Origin: Oscillospiraceae bacterium
GTDB lineage: Bacteria > Bacillota > Clostridia > Oscillospirales > Ruminococcaceae
Assembly (NCBI GenBank): GCA_030527085.1
Contig: JAUNBN010000102.1
Span: 1-5,417 of the forward strand
DNA: 5,417 nt
Reading direction: 5' to 3'
The position numbers were made by a program, and so were the translations under genes. Position 1 is the stretch's first letter. Every line of letters starts with the position of its first letter. Of this stretch, positions 1 to 5,412 are shown piece after piece. The notes beneath the pieces were generated by a model, which saw only the letters and a program-made list of their open reading frames with translations, was not told where the DNA came from and searched no databases.

Positions 1-49
1 CTTCTACTCCTACGCCGACGGCGGCAAGACCCCGGTAGACGAGCTTTAA
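1..49 (+). CDS. hbd: C-terminal end of an upstream gene, probably 3-hydroxybutyryl-CoA dehydrogenase (partial)
   Basis: Only the last 15 codons are present, read from base 2 and ending in TAA at 47-49; the peptide is FYSYADGGKTPVDEL. An FY-x-Y motif near the C-terminus is typical of the 3-hydroxyacyl-CoA dehydrogenase family (usually G-x-GFYxY just before the end). The gene would supply the NAD(P)-dependent step from acetoacetyl-CoA to 3-hydroxybutyryl-CoA. The position directly ahead of bcd-etfBA on the same strand fits known clostridial butyrate clusters, where hbd, crt and thl adjoin bcd-etfBA. Codon use (GCC, GGC, AAG) matches the genes that follow. That this is a real gene end is fairly secure; the family assignment rests on a very short peptide plus context and is an inference. 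Confidence 0.55.
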   Translation, partial: FYSYADGGKTPVDEL

Positions 50-63
50 TCAAAAAAACAAAT

Positions 64-97
64 CCGAAAGGGGCGCTTACAAAAACGCCTCTTTCGG
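64..97 (+). other. Intergenic RNA hairpin between the upstream gene and bcd
   Basis: A 12-bp stem pairs 64-75 (CCGAAAGGGGCG) with 86-97 (CGCCTCTTTCGG) around a 10-nt loop; the only non-Watson-Crick pair is one G-U (71 with 90). It begins 14 nt after the upstream stop codon and ends 13 nt before the bcd ribosome binding site. The 3' flank is CGCGTTTAAAAAA, so there is no continuous U-tract right after the stem, and it does not look like a full intrinsic terminator. It may be a partial terminator, an RNA-processing or stability element, or a device setting the level of bcd-etfBA relative to the upstream genes. The structure is seen in the sequence; the role is inferred. Confidence 0.6.
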
Positions 98-121
98 CGC
101 GTTTAAAAAAGGAGAGTTACG

Positions 122-1291
122 ATGGACTTTGTTTTGAGCAAAGAGCAGCTTATGGCTCAGAAGCTTTTCCGCGAGTTTGCGGTCAATGAGGTCAAGCCTC
201 TCGCCGCCGAGGTGGACAAGACCGAAGAGTTCCCGCTGGAGAACATTAAGAAGATGGGCAGGCTCGGCATGATGGGCATACCCGTCCCGAAGGAGTACGG
301 CGGCCAGGGCGGCGACATACTGACCTACATCCTCTGCGTTGAGGAGATGAGCAAGGTCTGCGCCACAACGGGCGTTATAGTCTCGGCGCACACCTCGCTG
401 TGCATAGACCCGATACTTCGCTACGGCACCGAGGATCAGAAGCAGAAATACCTGCCCGATCTCGCCTCAGGCAAAAAGATAGGCGCCTTCGCGCTTACAG
501 AGCCGGGCGCGGGTACCGACGCGCAGGGCATGCAGACCACCGCGACGCTCGAGGGCGACAAGTGGATACTCAACGGCTCCAAGATATTCATAACGAACGC
601 CGGCGCGGCCGACGTGTTCGTCATCTTCGCCATAACCGGCGTTTCCGAGAAGCGCGGCCGCAAGGTCAAGGAAATAAGCGGCTTCATAGTGGAGCGCGGG
701 ACGGAGGGCTTCTCCATAAGCAAGCCCGAAGACAAGATGGGCATTCGCGGCTCCTCCACCTGCGAGCTGGTATTTGAGGACTGCGCTATTCCGAAAGAGA
801 ACTTGCTGGGCGCTCAGGGCAAGGGCTTCGCTCTGGCCATGTCCACCCTCGACGGCGGCCGCATAGGCATTGCCGCGCAGGCTCTGGGCATAGCCGAGGG
901 CGCTATCGAGGAAACCGTGAAATACACCCACGAGCGCAAGCAGTTCGGCAAGAAGATTTTTGACTTCCAGAACACACAGTTCCAGCTTGCCGACATGGCC
1001 GCCAAGACCCAGGCAGCCCAGTATCTGGTCTATGCCGCCGCCTGCAAGAAGGAAGCGGTAAACAACGGCCTTAAGGACAGCTACAGCGTGAACGCTGCGA
1101 TGGCCAAGCTCTACGCGGCCGAGAACGCCAGCGAGGTCACACGCCGCTGCGTACAGCTCTACGGCGGCTACGGCTACACCCGCGACTATCCCATCGAGCG
1201 CATGATGCGCGACGCCAAGATAACCGAGATCTACGAGGGCACCAGCGAGGTGCAGCGCATGGTCATCTCGGGCAGCATGGCCTTGAGGTAA
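122..1291 (+). CDS. bcd: Butyryl-CoA dehydrogenase (acyl-CoA dehydrogenase family)
   Basis: A cytoplasmic FAD enzyme that reduces crotonyl-CoA to butyryl-CoA, working with EtfAB, whose genes follow. The 389-aa protein carries both acyl-CoA dehydrogenase signatures: ALTEPGAGTDAQG (124-136), in the flavin/substrate region, and Q345-x2-GGYGY through R360 to D364. The catalytic base is most likely Glu372 in ITEIYEGTSE, the position used in short-chain acyl-CoA and butyryl-CoA dehydrogenases. Domain order is the usual N-terminal helical part, central beta domain (about 120-230) and C-terminal helical domain, including the conserved RKQFGK stretch (282-287). The start at 122 is supported by GGAGAG at 111-116, 5 nt upstream. 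The protein is slightly longer than typical clostridial Bcd (about 380 aa), apparently because of a basic loop near 172-186 (TGVSEKRGRKVKEIS). Isoleucine is coded mostly by ATA (16 of 27). Another short-chain acyl-CoA specificity cannot be excluded from sequence alone, but the etfBA neighbours strongly favour Bcd. Confidence 0.95.
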   Translation: MDFVLSKEQLMAQKLFREFAVNEVKPLAAEVDKTEEFPLENIKKMGRLGMMGIPVPKEYGGQGGDILTYILCVEEMSKVCATTGVIVSAHTSLCIDPILRYGTEDQKQKYLPDLASGKKIGAFALTEPGAGTDAQGMQTTATLEGDKWILNGSKIFITNAGAADVFVIFAITGVSEKRGRKVKEISGFIVERGTEGFSISKPEDKMGIRGSSTCELVFEDCAIPKENLLGAQGKGFALAMSTLDGGRIGIAAQALGIAEGAIEETVKYTHERKQFGKKIFDFQNTQFQLADMAAKTQAAQYLVYAAACKKEAVNNGLKDSYSVNAAMAKLYAAENASEVTRRCVQLYGGYGYTRDYPIERMMRDAKITEIYEGTSEVQRMVISGSMALR

Positions 1292-1304
1292 GGAGGAGAA
1301 TGGA

Positions 1305-2105
1305 ATGAAAGCTATTGTTTGTGTAAAGCAGGTTCCCGACACTTCCGGCAAGGTCGCCGTGAAGCCCGACGGAACGCTCGACCGCGCCTCTATGGCGACT
1401 ATAACGAACCCCGACGACCTCAACGCCGTCGAGGCCGCCCTGCAGCTCAAGGACGAGACTGGCTGCGAGGTAGTGGTAATAACGATGGGTCCGGCCCCCG
1501 CGGAGGGAATGCTGCGCGAGCTGCTGGCCCGCGGCTGCGACCGCGCAGTGCTGGTTTCCGGGCGCGAGTTCGGCGGCTCGGACACCTACGCCACCAGCCA
1601 GATACTCGCCGCCGCCGTTAAAAAGGTGGGCTTCGGCGAGGGCGACGTGGTCTTCTGCGGCCGCCAGGCCATAGACGGCGACACCGCGCAGGTAGGCCCC
1701 CAGATAGCCGAGAAGCTCGGCCTGCCGCAGATAACCTACGCGGCCGAAATCAAAAAAGAGGGCGAGAGTCTTACAGTCAAGCGCATGCTCGAGGACGGCT
1801 ATATGACTCTTAAGGTCAAGACCCCCTGCCTCATAACCTGCATCAAGGAGCTCAACGAGCCGCGCTACATGAACGTTGCGGGCGTGCTGGAGTGCTACTC
1901 CAAGCCCATGGACGTTTACGACTACGAGACGCTTAAGGACGACCCGCTGATAGAGACCGACACCATCGGCCTGCAGGGTTCCCCTACGAATATCTTCAAA
2001 TCCTTCACCCCGCCCCAGAAGGGCGCGGGCACAATGCTGCAGGGCTCCGAGAAGGAAGCCGCTGCCGAGCTTGCCGGCATTCTCGCCGCCAAGCACATCA
2101 TATAA
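1305..2105 (+). CDS. etfB: Electron transfer flavoprotein subunit beta, electron-bifurcating type
   Basis: The small ETF subunit (266 aa, near the usual 260) of the soluble EtfAB heterodimer. In the bifurcating ETFs it takes part in binding NADH and the bifurcating FAD, splitting electrons between ferredoxin and Bcd. Conserved blocks seen: the N-terminal CVKQVPDT (6-13), the ETF-beta pattern NPDDLNAVEAAL (35-46), RGCDRAVL (76-83), CGRQAIDGDTAQVGP (118-132), PCLITC (164-169), EPRYMN (175-180) and GLQGSPTNI (212-220). GRQAIDGDTAQVGP is the form I associate with clostridial bifurcating ETFs rather than the AMP-binding respiratory type. The start is set by AAGGAGG at 1290-1296, 8 nt upstream; this site overlaps the bcd stop codon, so translation of the two is probably coupled. 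The gene lies 13 nt after bcd and 18 nt before etfA. The family is certain; the bifurcating class is an inference from motif and operon. Confidence 0.95.
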   Translation: MKAIVCVKQVPDTSGKVAVKPDGTLDRASMATITNPDDLNAVEAALQLKDETGCEVVVITMGPAPAEGMLRELLARGCDRAVLVSGREFGGSDTYATSQILAAAVKKVGFGEGDVVFCGRQAIDGDTAQVGPQIAEKLGLPQITYAAEIKKEGESLTVKRMLEDGYMTLKVKTPCLITCIKELNEPRYMNVAGVLECYSKPMDVYDYETLKDDPLIETDTIGLQGSPTNIFKSFTPPQKGAGTMLQGSEKEAAAELAGILAAKHII

Positions 2106-2123
2106 GGGAAAGGGGAAAATACA

Positions 2124-3227
2124 ATGGCTGAATACGATTGCAAAGATCTGGCCGCCTTCAAGGGCGTTTGGGTATTCTGCGAGCAGCGCGACGGCAAGCT
2201 CATGCCCACCGATTTCGAGCTGGTCTCCGAGGCGCGCAAGCTTGCCGACGAGATAGGCTGCGAGGTCTGGGGCCTGCTGCTGGGCGACAAGGTAGAGGCT
2301 CTGGCCAAGGAGCTGGGCGGCTACGGCGCCGACCAGGTGCTGGTCTGCGAGTCCCCCCTGCTGAAGGACTACCGCACCGAGACCTACGCCAAGGTCATCT
2401 GCGACATGGTTAAGGAATACAAGCCCGAGGTCTTCCTGATAGGCGCCTCCAATATAGGCCGCGACCTCGCGCCGCGCCTCGCCGCCAGGCTGCACACCGG
2501 CCTCACGGCCGACTGCACGCACCTCGATATAGACGTTAACAAATATGTCGAGTTCCTCAGAGAGTCCTCGACCATCGACGTTGACTCCCAGCAGTTCGAC
2601 TACGACAACCGCGACCTCAAGATGACCCGTCCGGCCTTCGGCGGCCACCTTATGGCCACCATAATCTGCCCGCGCTTCCGCCCACAGATGTCTACGGTTC
2701 GCCCCGGCGTCATGAAAAAGGCCGAGTTCGACAAGGCCAAAGCCGAGGCCGTGAAGGTAGTAAAGCCCGCCTTCGAGCTTTCCGAGAGCGACTGCGAGAC
2801 CGAGATAGTCGAGATAAAGAAGGCCGCGAAGAAGCTCGTAGACCTCATCGGCGCGAACGTCGTCGTCTCCGTGGGCCGCGGCATAAGCAAGGACACCGAG
2901 AAGGGCATAGAGCTCGCGCAGCAGCTGGCCGACGCTTTGGGCGGCGGTGTGGTGGGAGCCTCCCGCGCCGTGACGGACGAAGGCTGGATAGGAGCCGACC
3001 ATCAGGTGGGCCAGACCGGCAAGACCGTCCACCCGAAGATATACGTCGCGCTGGGCATCTCCGGCGCTATCCAGCACCTGGCCGGAATGCAGGACAGCGA
3101 GTGCATCATAGCCGTTAACAAGAACGAATCCGCGCCCATCTTCCAGGCTGCGGACTACGGCATAGTGGGCGACCTCTACAAGGTCGTTCCCGATCTCATC
3201 AAGCAGATAGAGGCCGTAAAGGCCTAA
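2124..3227 (+). CDS. etfA: Electron transfer flavoprotein subunit alpha, electron-bifurcating type
   Basis: The large ETF subunit, which pairs with EtfB and binds the electron-carrying FAD in its C-terminal domain, passing electrons to Bcd. The N-terminal half is the ETF alpha/beta domain, with GVWVFCEQRDGKL (14-26) and the conserved GASNIGRDLAPRLAARL stretch (107-123), followed by TGLTADCT (125-132) and RPQMSTVRPGVM (186-197). The C-terminal FAD domain shows VSVGRGI (248-254), GASRAVTDEGWI (278-289), QVGQTGK (294-300), GISGAIQH (311-318) and VNKNESAPIF (331-340), all hallmarks of EtfA. At 367 aa it is longer than the 335-340 aa I would expect; the extra length appears to sit in a lysine-rich linker between the domains (about 198-232). 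The ribosome binding site is a rather G-rich AAAGGGGAAA (2109-2118) about 8 nt from the ATG. It is the last gene of the operon, followed at once by a strong terminator. Confidence 0.95.
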   Translation: MAEYDCKDLAAFKGVWVFCEQRDGKLMPTDFELVSEARKLADEIGCEVWGLLLGDKVEALAKELGGYGADQVLVCESPLLKDYRTETYAKVICDMVKEYKPEVFLIGASNIGRDLAPRLAARLHTGLTADCTHLDIDVNKYVEFLRESSTIDVDSQQFDYDNRDLKMTRPAFGGHLMATIICPRFRPQMSTVRPGVMKKAEFDKAKAEAVKVVKPAFELSESDCETEIVEIKKAAKKLVDLIGANVVVSVGRGISKDTEKGIELAQQLADALGGGVVGASRAVTDEGWIGADHQVGQTGKTVHPKIYVALGISGAIQHLAGMQDSECIIAVNKNESAPIFQAADYGIVGDLYKVVPDLIKQIEAVKA

Positions 3228-3232
3228 GCTTA

Positions 3233-3271
3233 CAAGAAAAAGGGCGCGCAGGCAGCGCGCCCTTTTTCTTG
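3233..3271 (+). terminator. Intrinsic terminator of the bcd-etfBA operon (probably bidirectional)
   Basis: A perfect 17-bp inverted repeat, 3233-3249 (CAAGAAAAAGGGCGCGC) against 3255-3271, with the 5-nt loop AGGCA, starting 5 nt after the etfA stop codon. As RNA the core is GGGCGCGC/GCGCGCCC followed by UUUUUCUUG, a textbook Rho-independent terminator. The A-run on the 5' side makes it equally good on the minus strand, where it could back up termination of convergent proS. Confidence 0.93.
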
Positions 3272-3391
3272 CGTTATTTTGTGAGCGCAGCTTTGCGCGC
3301 CTTTTCGTTTTCGCTGTATTCTCTCGCTTTTGAATAATCTTAGCCGCCTTGCCGGTGCGTTAATCAGAATTGAAAGCTTGCGGTGCGAAGC
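3272..3391. other. Non-coding gap between the two terminators
   Basis: This stretch is more AT-rich than the flanking genes. I see no credible reading frame with a ribosome binding site and no recognisable RNA gene. The only structure is a small 5-bp hairpin, GCGCA-GCTT-TGCGC (3285-3298), followed by GCCTTTTCGTTTT, which is too short to call a terminator. Confidence 0.6.
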
Positions 3392-3422
3392 AAACCCCCG
3401 CCTGAAAACAGTCGGGGAGTTT
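3392..3422 (-). terminator. Probable proS terminator, likely bidirectional
   Basis: A hairpin lies 14 nt past the proS stop codon on the minus strand. AAAC+CCCCG (3392-3400) pairs with CGGGG+GTTT (3413-3417 and 3419-3422, A3418 bulged). A further CTG/CAG closes an AAAA loop (TTTT on the minus strand). On the minus strand the tail is only GTTTGCTTC, a weak U-tract; on the plus strand the tail TTTCTTTGTTT is richer in T, so it may also stop transcripts escaping the etfA terminator. Position between convergent genes supports the role. Confidence 0.6.
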
Positions 3423-3436
3423 CTTTGTTTGGTCTT

Positions 3437-4876
3437 TTAATATGCGCTGCCCCAGACTATCATATGTTCGGCTTTTTTGCCGCAGACAGGACAGACGTCG
3501 CTCAAACGCTCCTGCTCGAAGGGCAGGCAGCGCGAGCTTATCTCAAGCCTTTCCTTCATGGCCTCCTCGCATGCCCTGTCGCCGCACCACATGCTCTTGT
3601 AGAAGCCCGGCCCCTTTGCGACTGCGGCCTCGAGCTCGGCCATATCGGCGCAGGCGGTGGTGCGCTGCTCGCGGTTCTTGAGCGCCCGCTCGAAAATGCC
3701 CCCTTCGAGCGCGCTCAAAAGCTCCTTAGCGCCGTTTTCAAGCCCCTCCAGGGGCAGGATGGCCTTTTCGCCCGTGTCGCGCCTGACAGCCACGCACTGA
3801 CCGGCTTCGATATCGCGCGGGCCCAGCTCTATTCTGAGCGGCACGCCGCGCATCTCGTGCTGGGCGAACTTCCAGCCGGGGCTCTGCTCGCTGTCGTCGA
3901 GTTTGACTCGCAGCCCGGCGGCCTTAAGCTTCTCTGCGAGAGAGGCAGCCGCCTCGAGCACGCCCTCCTTATGCGCCGCTATTGGCACCACAACTACCTG
4001 AATGGGAGCTACGGCGGGCGGCAGAATAAGGCCGTTGTCGTCGCCGTGGGTCATTATGATAGCGCCTATGATGCGCGTTGAAACGCCCCAGGAGGTCTGG
4101 TGGGGGTATTGCAGGCTGTTGTCGCGCGCGGCAAATTTAACGTCGAAGGCGCGCGCGAAGCCGTCTCCGAAATAGTGGCTTGTGCCGCTTTGCAGTGACT
4201 TGCCGTCGTGCATCATGGCCTCTATTGTATAGGTGGCTACCGCGCCCGCGAATTTTTCCTTATCGGTCTTGCGGCCCGCAAGTACAGGAATCTTCAAATA
4301 CTTTTCGCAGAACTCGCGGTAGATATCCAGCATTCGCTGGGTCTCCTGCTCGGCCTCGGCCGCCGTCTCGTGCATGGTGTGCCCCTCCTGCCAGAGAAAC
4401 TCGCGCGAGCGCAAAAAGGGGCGGGTGGATTTCTCCCAGCGCACCACCGAGCACCACTGGTTGTAGAGCATGGGCAAATCGCGGTAGGAGTGTATAACGC
4501 GCGAGAAGTGGTCGCAGAAAAGCGTTTCGGAGGTGGGGCGAACGCAGAGCCTTTCGGCGAGCGGCTCGCTGCCGCCCTGAGTTACCCAGGCGACCTCGGG
4601 GGCAAAGCCCTCAACATGATCCTTTTCCTTTTGCAGCAGGCTCTCGGGGATAAAGAGCGGCATGGAGACGTTCTCGTGGCCCGTCTCTTTAAACATTCTG
4701 TCGAGTATGGCCTGTATGTTTTCCCAGATAGCGTAGCCGTAAGGTCGCAGTATGACGCAGCCCTTTACCGCCGAGTAGTCCACCAGCTCGGCCTTTTTAA
4801 CTATGTCGGTGTACCACTGGCCGAAATCCTCGTTTATGGGGGTTATGGCCTCCACCGCTTTTTTGTCCTGTGCCAT
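3437..4876 (-). CDS. proS: Prolyl-tRNA synthetase, type 3 (archaeal/eukaryotic-like, zinc-containing)
   Basis: A cytoplasmic class II aminoacyl-tRNA synthetase that charges tRNA-Pro with proline. The 479-aa protein has the compact type 3 layout: catalytic core (about 20-285), anticodon-binding domain (about 290-400) and a C-terminal zinc domain ending in tyrosine. Visible motifs are LCVRPTSETLF (110-120, substrate loop), motif 2 with R146-x-E148 and TRPFLRSREFLWQEGHT (151-167), GTSHYFGDGFARAFDV (231-246), HQTSWGVSTR (259-268) and motif 3 around GDDNGLILPP (278-287). GWKFAQHEMRGVPLRIELGPRD (334-355) marks the anticodon-binding domain; C431, C436, C462 and C465 form a likely zinc site. The long editing insertion of the usual bacterial ProRS (about 570 aa) is absent. 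The ATG at 4876 is supported by AAAGGAA (4884-4890) 7 nt upstream. The gene converges on etfA and has its own -10 box, so it is probably transcribed alone. Confidence 0.95.
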   Translation of the reverse strand: MAQDKKAVEAITPINEDFGQWYTDIVKKAELVDYSAVKGCVILRPYGYAIWENIQAILDRMFKETGHENVSMPLFIPESLLQKEKDHVEGFAPEVAWVTQGGSEPLAERLCVRPTSETLFCDHFSRVIHSYRDLPMLYNQWCSVVRWEKSTRPFLRSREFLWQEGHTMHETAAEAEQETQRMLDIYREFCEKYLKIPVLAGRKTDKEKFAGAVATYTIEAMMHDGKSLQSGTSHYFGDGFARAFDVKFAARDNSLQYPHQTSWGVSTRIIGAIIMTHGDDNGLILPPAVAPIQVVVVPIAAHKEGVLEAAASLAEKLKAAGLRVKLDDSEQSPGWKFAQHEMRGVPLRIELGPRDIEAGQCVAVRRDTGEKAILPLEGLENGAKELLSALEGGIFERALKNREQRTTACADMAELEAAVAKGPGFYKSMWCGDRACEEAMKERLEISSRCLPFEQERLSDVCPVCGKKAEHMIVWGSAY

Positions 4877-4917
4877 AATGCAATTCCTTTCGTCTTCTGA
4901 GATGAGCTTCTGTTTTT

Positions 4918-4923
4918 ATTATA
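4918..4923 (-). promoter_or_regulatory. Probable proS promoter, -10 box TATAAT
   Basis: On the minus strand the sequence reads TTTTACTTTATAATAAAAAC, with a perfect TATAAT 41 nt upstream of the proS ATG. No good -35 exists: at 17-bp spacing the hexamer is TTTTCT (4941-4946), inside the loop of the acpP terminator hairpin. The expected transcript start near 4911 leaves a leader of about 35 nt, too short for a T-box riboswitch. Recognition with a weak -35 would probably rely on the perfect -10 and the AT-rich flank. Confidence 0.6.
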
Positions 4924-4962
4924 AAGTAAAAGCGCGCGGAAGAAAAGGGCTTTTCCGCGCGC
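4924..4962 (-). terminator. Intrinsic terminator of acpP
   Basis: Read on the minus strand, GCGCGCGGAA (4962-4953) pairs perfectly over 10 bp with TTCCGCGCGC (4941-4932) around an 11-nt loop, followed directly by TTTTACTTT (4931-4923). It begins 23 nt after the acpP stop codon. GC-rich stem plus T-run is a standard Rho-independent terminator. The T-run merges with the proS -10 region. Confidence 0.88.
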
Positions 4963-4985
4963 GGTCTCGCTGCCGGGCCGCAGGC

Positions 4986-5213
4986 TCAGATATTGGCCTC
5001 GATGTACCTCACAAGGTCGCCAACCTGCTTGAGGTTCGCCACCTCCTCATCGGGGATGGAGAGGTCGAACTCCTCCTCGAGGGACATAACGAGGTCTACC
5101 ACATCGAGCGAATCAGCGCCGAGGTCGTCCACTATGCTGGACTCCATTGTGACTCTGTCCTCGTCGAGGTCGAGCTGACTGCAAAGTATTTCTCTTATCT
5201 TTTCAAAAATCAT
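4986..5213 (-). CDS. acpP: Acyl carrier protein
   Basis: A small acidic carrier (75 aa, the normal ACP length) that holds growing acyl chains on a 4'-phosphopantetheine arm during type II fatty acid synthesis in the cytoplasm. The attachment site is Ser35 in DDLGADSLDVVDLVMSLEEE (29-48), the canonical ACP motif, and the ends (MIFEKIREILCSQLDLDED, RYIEANI) match bacterial AcpP. The start at 5213 is supported by AAGGAG (5220-5225) 6 nt upstream. It stands alone here with its own promoter and terminator; no fab or plsX gene lies downstream, and what lies upstream is beyond the window. The low-GC flanks and near-consensus promoter fit a highly expressed housekeeping gene. A specialised ACP (polyketide or other) is possible, but the sequence looks like the primary fatty-acid one. 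Confidence 0.96.
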   Translation of the reverse strand: MIFEKIREILCSQLDLDEDRVTMESSIVDDLGADSLDVVDLVMSLEEEFDLSIPDEEVANLKQVGDLVRYIEANI

Positions 5214-5255
5214 ATTTTACTCCTTAAAGCTGTTTAAAAGCTTAATACAAATTGA

Positions 5256-5284
5256 TTTATACTATTTCGGCAGGGCGTTGTCAA
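5256..5284 (-). promoter_or_regulatory. acpP promoter (sigma-A/sigma-70 type)
   Basis: On the minus strand a perfect -35 TTGACA (5284-5279) is followed after exactly 17 bp by TATAAA (5261-5256), one mismatch from TATAAT. The predicted start near 5249 gives a leader of about 36 nt ending in AAGGAG and the acpP ATG. This is the strongest promoter visible in the window. Confidence 0.88.
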
Positions 5285-5304
5285 CCCTTTTTTACCACTC
5301 GACC

Positions 5305-5346
5305 AAAAGAGATATAAAGCGCCAAAGCTTTCGCTTCGAGAGCGCT
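5305..5346 (-). terminator. Possible terminator-like hairpin upstream of acpP
   Basis: On the minus strand AGCGC (5346-5342) pairs with GCGCT (5322-5318). Inside, AAGC (5336-5333) pairs with GCTT (5328-5325) around a GAAA tetraloop of the stable GNRA class; the internal loop is TCTCG/TG. It is followed by TTATATCTCTTTT. It could end a minus-strand gene lying beyond the right edge, just ahead of the acpP promoter. The stems are short and the T-run is interrupted, so this is tentative. Confidence 0.35.
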
Positions 5347-5368
5347 CCGACCGCATAAGCTTTTCACA

Positions 5369-5399
5369 GTATATTCCCCGCAGAAGACGGAGAATACTG
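5369..5399. repeat. Imperfect inverted repeat near the right edge
   Basis: AGTA (5369-5372) pairs with TACT (5396-5399), then after a 2-nt bulge TTC with GAA, and CCG with CGG, around the 7-nt loop CAGAAGA. On the minus strand the one internal mismatch becomes a G-U pair. No T-run follows on either strand, so it is not a clear terminator. It overlaps the direct repeat at 5393-5412. Confidence 0.4.
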
Positions 5400-5412
5400 A
5401 ATAAATACTGAA
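5393..5412. repeat. Direct repeat AATACTGAA x2 with 11-bp period
   Basis: AATACTGAA occurs at 5393-5401 and again at 5404-5412, separated by TA, so the copies are 11 bp apart, about one helical turn. This spacing is common in operators bound by dimers or tandem regulators, but nothing identifies a regulator. It lies about 110 bp upstream of the acpP -35 and may instead belong to a gene outside the window. Confidence 0.5.

Noticed and set aside
1300..1308. Two-codon ORF ATG GAA TGA overlapping the etfB start
   Set aside because: The etfB ATG at 1305 has the well-spaced AAGGAGG and starts the conserved protein; the mini-ORF is most likely chance.
467..1585. 372-codon open frame on the minus strand across bcd and etfB
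   Set aside because: Same effect: antisense to strongly conserved coding sequence, with biased composition and no family resemblance.
1263..3077. 604-codon open frame on the minus strand across etfB and etfA
   Set aside because: It lies wholly opposite genes with clear family motifs. It stays open because GC-rich sense codons rarely include TTA, CTA or TCA in register; the peptide is low-complexity (Ala, Gly, Leu, Val, Tyr) with no recognisable domain.
3383..4081. 232-codon plus-strand frame opposite proS (and others at 4180-4497, 4208-4900 and 4803-5237)
   Set aside because: These are antisense to proS and acpP, lack convincing ribosome binding sites, and proS/acpP motifs account for the sequence.
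4877..4985. T-box riboswitch ahead of proS
   Set aside because: The perfect -10 leaves only about 35 nt of leader, and I see no T-box sequence or antiterminator; the hairpin present is the acpP terminator.
5220..5247. Leader hairpin near the acpP ribosome binding site (TTAAGC...GCTTTAA)
   Set aside because: The pairing is short, A/T-rich and needs a bulge; it does not convincingly cover AAGGAG.
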